Below are positions 59,712 to 64,000 of a stretch of 64,000 bases of DNA, piece by piece. Each line of letters begins with the position of its first letter. The stretch's first letter is position 1. A model generated the notes under the pieces. That model was not told the DNA's origin, searched no databases, and saw only the letters and a list, made by a program, of their open reading frames with translations. The DNA is taken from assembly GCF_029784165.1 (NCBI RefSeq), contig NC_073696.1, positions 245,683,471-245,747,470 on the forward strand, read 5' to 3'. The DNA is from Wyeomyia smithii (taxonomy: Eukaryota > Arthropoda > Insecta > Diptera > Culicidae). A program made the translations under genes and the position numbers.

Positions 59712-61622
59712 ATGGAAGAGGCAACTACCGAAGCAGCTGGTAATCAATCAGTATCCAGAGAATGTCCCAGTCAACTGCCGACAGTGATTGAGTATATTAC
59801 TGGTATTTTTCACGCATTTTTTTTTTTTTTTTGTTACAAAATTCGAAAAACATAATACTTCCATAATTTCAGGACTGGACTTAATTTTAACTGTGATCAT
59901 AGTCCTAACAATCGTACTAAGTATTGCAACGTTCGTGATATGCGGCCAGGCTATAACGAGAGTGCTGAGGCAGTCGCCCAAACGGTTTAAAACCAAAACC
60001 ATCATCGTTCTACTGATCTATCCGGTAACTTTCAACTTCTTTGCTAATGAAACACCGAGGGTGGTAGTTCTCCAACCGTCACGCAATCATTAATTTCATT
60101 TTTTTTTTGTATCCTCGACAGGTAGTGGCAGCGCTGGCGATAATATCAATTCTCATACCCAAGGCGTACTTCATTTGCGATACGGTATCGCATATCTATT
60201 TCATGATCTGTGCCTACGTGTTCTACAGGTAAGCACTTCGAGCGTGTTTCAAATCGATGCATGAAAATGGAAATAGAGTCCGCTAAGCGCGATTGATGGC
60301 ATCTAATTTCCAACGGATAACAATACGATTCCAGAAAGCTACCGTAAAGCTGTTACCAATTAAACAAGTGCTCGTTAGTAATTTTACTATGAATTTAGTC
60401 TTCTTATAGATTACGTGGGTGGAGAGGATAGTTTCATCAAATCGACAGATTCGGAAACGTTCAACACCAAAACACCGCCATGCTGTTGCTGTCTATTTTT
60501 CCTGAAGCGGACGGCTGTCACCAAGTTAGTAATTAGTACTATGATAATGGTTGGATGTGAAAAATTATTATTACCTTAAACGATATTGAACGGAAACGCG
60601 TACTTTTCCACACCACTTATCTTATTAATTCTATATCACTCAATAAAAGATTAATTTTTTTCTCATTTCTAGAAATCGGCTACTATTCACAAGACTTTTA
60701 ATTCTCCAACTTCCGATAGTGCAGAGTTTGCTGTTTTTAGGACTCAATGTTGTCTTTGTGGAAGATACTGTAAGTATACTTAACTCGAATGTCTATTTTT
60801 TTAATTCTGTCGAAATTTAGAATTTTTCAATTCATTTTAACCGTAAAATGATACAAATTAGCAATTCACTATTAGCACATTACTTACTTGCTTAGTTGGC
60901 TAAGTTTTAGACTACAACCCAGAAAAATATTGTTGGCACCCGAGATCTGTTTAAAAATATTGGTATTAGAAACATCATTATTCATTTGCTTCGTATTTAC
61001 CTAAAAGTGAATTTATCGTAAATTTTGAAAATTCAGAGAATATTCTTGATGCAGCTTATTTTAGGTACTATTAAATCGAACAGCGAACCCATCTAAATTT
61101 GAGTATTCTTCCAGGAAAATTTTAACCAAATAATTCTATACTTTGTACCATTCATCGTCCTTTCGATCATCATTGGAGTATGGGGACTAAATATAGCAGT
61201 TCGGATGGTAGACTCTTATAATGCGGAACTTAAATCAATGGTAAGTTTATACAACAGAGAACTACCGTACCATCAAAGCAACTGAATCATCGTAATTTCT
61301 CTTCCCCAGGCAAAATATTTTGCTCTGCAGGCGGTGCTAATGTTCTGCAAAGTTCAGCCTTTAGTGATAATGGTCATTATCACCTATGTCACACCGCGAT
61401 GTGATTATCCCCTGGTGTTGCAAGTACAAAAAAATGGTTAGCTGTGCTCACGGATATGAAGTTCAACCGGTAGATATATGTTTACTAATGCTACTTTTCA
61501 TTTTAGCCGTGTTTCAAATGTGTCTCTGTGCGGAAATGTTGGTCCTATCAATATGGGCCTTCTATTTATACAAAACTCCCAGTAAAAATCGAAACTTGCT
61601 TGCCACGACGGAAACCAACTAA
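59712..61622 (+). CDS. Organic solute transporter alpha-like protein (second copy), eight exons, one apparent frameshift
   Basis: Exons: 59712-59802, 59873-60024, 60122-60228, 60399-60524, 60673-60769, 61115-61241, 61310-61436 and 61507-61622. All junctions keep phase except within exon 6, which is one base too long. Near residue 220 (at GCAGTTTCGG, about 61197-61205) the frame breaks between WGLNIAV and RMVDSYNAELKSM. Other conserved parts: PTVIEYITG, LDLILTVIIVLTIVLSIATF, VVAALAIISILIPKAYFICD, YFMICAYVFYSLLIDYVGGE, TPPCCCCLFF (Cys run as in OST-alpha), LLILQLPIVQSLLFLGLNVV and YFALQAVLMFCKVQPLV. About 313 residues without the extra base, against 340 in human. A seven-helix membrane transporter subunit is expected; the partner and substrate in insects are not known. 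AATAAA follows at 61761. Confidence 0.82.
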
Positions 61623-62074
61623 GCAGCTGAGCTTCGAAGGAACTATCGAATAGCATCGACCAAAATTTTTGTGTATTTCGATGTCGTGATTCAATGTGAT
61701 ATACAAATACTGAATATATATGATGGAAAAGTAATGTAGTAAACCTATTATTTCAAGTCGAATAAATTATCCCATTTTCTAACGGTCACACAAAAACCGT
61801 TTTATTACTTCCAGAAAACTTTCAATACCATCATCATGTCTTGTCCCAATGTAAGTTTATCAACTTAATGACAATCTACTCTGTTATGGTTCAAGAAAAA
61901 AATCAATAACTAACCTGTTGAAGAGATTCAGAAGTATTCAAAGTATTTTCGTTTCTCAAGCACCAAAACAACACCATCCATTTGTGTATTCAATAAATTG
62001 ATATTTCCGTAAAATTGGAACTGATTATTTTAATAAATCAAACGGCCATCGACAAACGAACCAGCGGCGTCAAC
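61623..62074. terminator. Convergent 3' flanks of OST-alpha-like and PSMA3 genes
   Basis: The two stop codons are 452 bp apart and face each other. AATAAA lies at 61761-61766 on the plus strand, and its complement TTTATT at 61801-61806 serves the minus strand, so the two 3'UTRs nearly meet or overlap. Confidence 0.55.
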
Positions 62075-63160
62075 TTAAATATCATTATCGCTATCGTCCT
62101 CGTCGACTGCTTCCTGCCCGGCTCGAGTGGCTGCAGCGTACAATTCATCCGGAACCACCTGATGCCTTCCTTCAGATGCCTGGCACACCCAGCTCAACTC
62201 CAGCTTAAAGTCCTTATCTTTCAGTTCGTCATGCACTTGATAAATGCTAATGGTAAAATGTATAAGTTAGTTAGAATCTTGTTTTAAACAATACTAAGGT
62301 TTACTACTTACATTTTACCGGCAGTGGTGATCAAATCATTGACAGTCATATCTGAAAGCTTTAGTTTTTCGATTTCCGTTTTAGCTGTCTGTTTAGCTTT
62401 TCCAACTGCACATCCGAAATAGCCCTGCAAAACATATTACAATTAACTGTTCAACTTCAATATTTCGAAATAACAAAGTACTCACGCACGAGAATCCCGA
62501 AGGATCTATCATGTACATTTCAGGACCATTTTCCTCGGTCCAAGAGGCCAAAATTACACTCACACCAAAGGGTCGCACTGCACTGTACAACGTGTAGGCG
62601 TGGAAATAACTTGCAAGCCGGTCATTGAGCTGCTTCAATGGAATAGGTTTGTCGTACTGTTGTCGATAATTTGAGGCCTCCTGGCGCGCCAAATCTACCA
62701 CAGCTCGACCGTCCGCAATCATTCCACTAATTGCCTACAAGATAAAAGAGAGATTTAATATTCCTACCACTTCGCTATTTATTAGCTAACCGACTAACCA
62801 TTCCAATCGAAGTATCAATGGTGAAAATTCGAGTTCCTGATTCTGGCTCGTACAATTTGCTGGTTATAAGCTTTTCCACTGCCAGCACAACTCCATCCTT
62901 TCCACGCAAGCCAATAACAGTTCCGCTGTTTTCTACTGATTTCGCGGCATATTCAATCTGGAACACTCTTCCGTCAGGAGAAAATTGAGATGCAGACAAA
63001 TCATACTAGAAGAAAATAGAACGCATAGAATCATCAAGCCATAATACAAACCTAACCTTTAAAGCTTTAAAAGTACAAGTTAGGCGAATAACTTTTTATC
63101 CTTCACCCAATTCATTTGAATATATCAATTCCAACTTACACCAGTTCCAATTGAGCTCAT
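62075..63160 (-). CDS. PSMA3: Proteasome subunit alpha type-3 (20S core alpha7), five exons, apparent frameshift in the last
   Basis: Exons (minus): 63160-63140 (MSSIGTG), 63005-62799, 62734-62486, 62424-62312 and 62248-62075, with all splice phases consistent. The N-terminal alpha-subunit signature is complete across the first junction (GTGYDLSASQFSPDGRVFQI). Further conserved parts: AVEKLITSKLYEPESGTRIF, ISGMIADGRAVVDLARQEAS, YTLYSAVRPFGVSVILASW, YMIDPSGFSCGYFGCAVGKA and KTEIEKLKLSDMTVNDLIT. The last exon reads IIYQVHDELK, then an A5 run (about 62219-62223) moves the frame. Two bases on, it continues DKDFKLELSWVC to the acidic tail EDDSDNDI. As written, translation ends early (ELKKIRTLSWS). 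Without the two bases the protein would be 253 residues, as in the family (255 in human). It forms part of the outer alpha ring of the 20S proteasome, in cytoplasm and nucleus. Confidence 0.93.
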
Positions 63161-64000
63161 TTTGAGAAAGTATCACAAACTGGTAGCAATAACAACCTAT
63201 TATGTGCAATAGTAAGATGAAACAGCACAAAATTCACAAATGCGATGAATGAGAAACACAAATCTAGCGGATGACAGTTCGTCAACTAAACCCGGCGGGC
63301 TAACTTCAACCTTAAAATCAAACGACTTTACGAAAATGGCTCAGTAAATAAGGGAGCATTTTTATGTTACGTAGCATGGCGTTTGATAATTTTAATACCC
63401 CACGTAACGCAATTTTGTATATTGGCCTCACGCTGCGTGATGTTATATCCGGAGTGATTCGCGATTAGGGCTCAACTAACAAAATGTAAACAAATGGTTT
63501 TATTACACTATTGAACTTGAAAAGACTTACGAAATTCATGAATAGAATCCTTTCTTTTGTATAAATCGATAAAATTATTTAAATCAAGCTTTTAGTGAAG
63601 GACGATAAAGCAGTTTACCCACAACAAAAGATACTTTGGAACTAGGCCCTTTACATTGTTTTGAAGCAACGGCAGAGATGCCAGATATACAGTCAAATCT
63701 GTATTATACAGACTTTCTGTGTTGCGATACAGACACGCATAAGCCTACAGATTTTATACAGACATTTAGTATAATACAGATATTACACAGATATCTGATA
63801 TTCTACATAATGGTTTTACCAGTATACACAAAAAAAAAACGAACACAAAAACCAAAAGTCACTGTAGCCGTTGCTGGAAAAAGTGAACTAGGAACTGAAC
63901 ACTTTGCTGAACATATTAATCTTGCGTTTTTGAGAGTGAAATCATGACAACGGGAATCGAGTCAGGCTATCGGGGTTTTTATCGGCCCTGTGGGCACTAA
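63161..64000. other. PSMA3 upstream region and TACAG-rich repeat
   Basis: The first few hundred bases should hold the PSMA3 promoter. At about 63678-63800 the sequence is built of repeated TACAGA/ACAGAT words (CTGTATTATACAGAC, GATACAGACACG, TTATACAGACATT, ATACAGATATT, ACACAGATATC). It resembles a dispersed insect repeat rather than a gene; the overlapping 103-codon ORF (63636-63947) is probably incidental. Confidence 0.4.

Noticed and set aside
60399..60420. Acceptor CTTATAG at 60409 for exon 4 of the second OST-alpha-like gene
   Set aside because: It leads to an in-frame stop at once; the AG at 60397-60398 keeps the frame and gives the conserved LLIDYVGGE.

Overview
The window looks like insect nuclear DNA, most likely from a mosquito. 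It has short phase-consistent introns, AT-rich intergenic DNA and a dense load of RTE-, CR1- and I-clade retrotransposons plus hAT-, mariner- and Transib-type DNA elements of the kinds seen in culicine genomes. No prokaryotic, viral, CRISPR or rRNA signal was seen. The species call is inference from gene content only.

Host genes, left to right: (1) the 5' part of BTAF1/Hel89B (Mot1-type TBP remover), minus strand, start codon at 2233, running off the left edge; (2) a divergent pair of alpha-arrestin (ARRDC-type) genes, minus 18957-20176 and plus 20706-22377, sharing a 529-bp intergenic region and both ending in a PPxY motif; (3) a seven-exon organic-solute-transporter-alpha-like gene at 35152-36453; (4) a second OST-alpha-like gene at 59712-61622 with an apparent one-base frameshift; (5) proteasome subunit alpha type-3 (PSMA3), minus 63160-62075, convergent with (4) and with an apparent frameshift in its last exon. 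Two convergent decayed genes, probably transposon-related, lie at 37141-38333 and 38556-39481.

The rest is mostly mobile DNA. An RTE-clade copy lies at about 4870-7560. A Transib-like non-autonomous element (8866-10217, CACAGTGGGG ends, 5-bp CGGCC target duplication) is followed 23 bp later by a long foldback element (10241-11136, TTA duplication). A CR1-group element (about 22461-28860) is split by an I-clade insertion (24642-26921, 12-bp target duplication). A hAT remnant (29314-30268, 8-bp duplication GTTGTGGG) and a mariner-type remnant (30722-31110) follow. A second RTE copy (about 31200-34080) is split by a hAT-like foldback (33001-33789, 8-bp duplication GCGGGTAT). An ORF1-only I-clade copy (about 39810-41230) abuts a (AAT)n microsatellite of about 250 bp. 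A second, larger Transib-like copy is at 43124-45161, a longer I-clade copy with ORF1 and ORF2 at about 47870-52790, and another foldback repeat at 53616-54538.

Exon structures were worked out by hand from GT/AG sites, reading-frame continuity and recalled family similarity. Clade and superfamily names rest on motifs and target-duplication length, not on a database search. I did not find an evidently new biological system. The most useful leads are the RAG/Transib-like termini with their GC-rich 5-bp duplication, the two nested-insertion timelines with exact duplications, the ORF1-only retroposon, the three long foldbacks, and the two frameshifts in otherwise intact genes at the right end.
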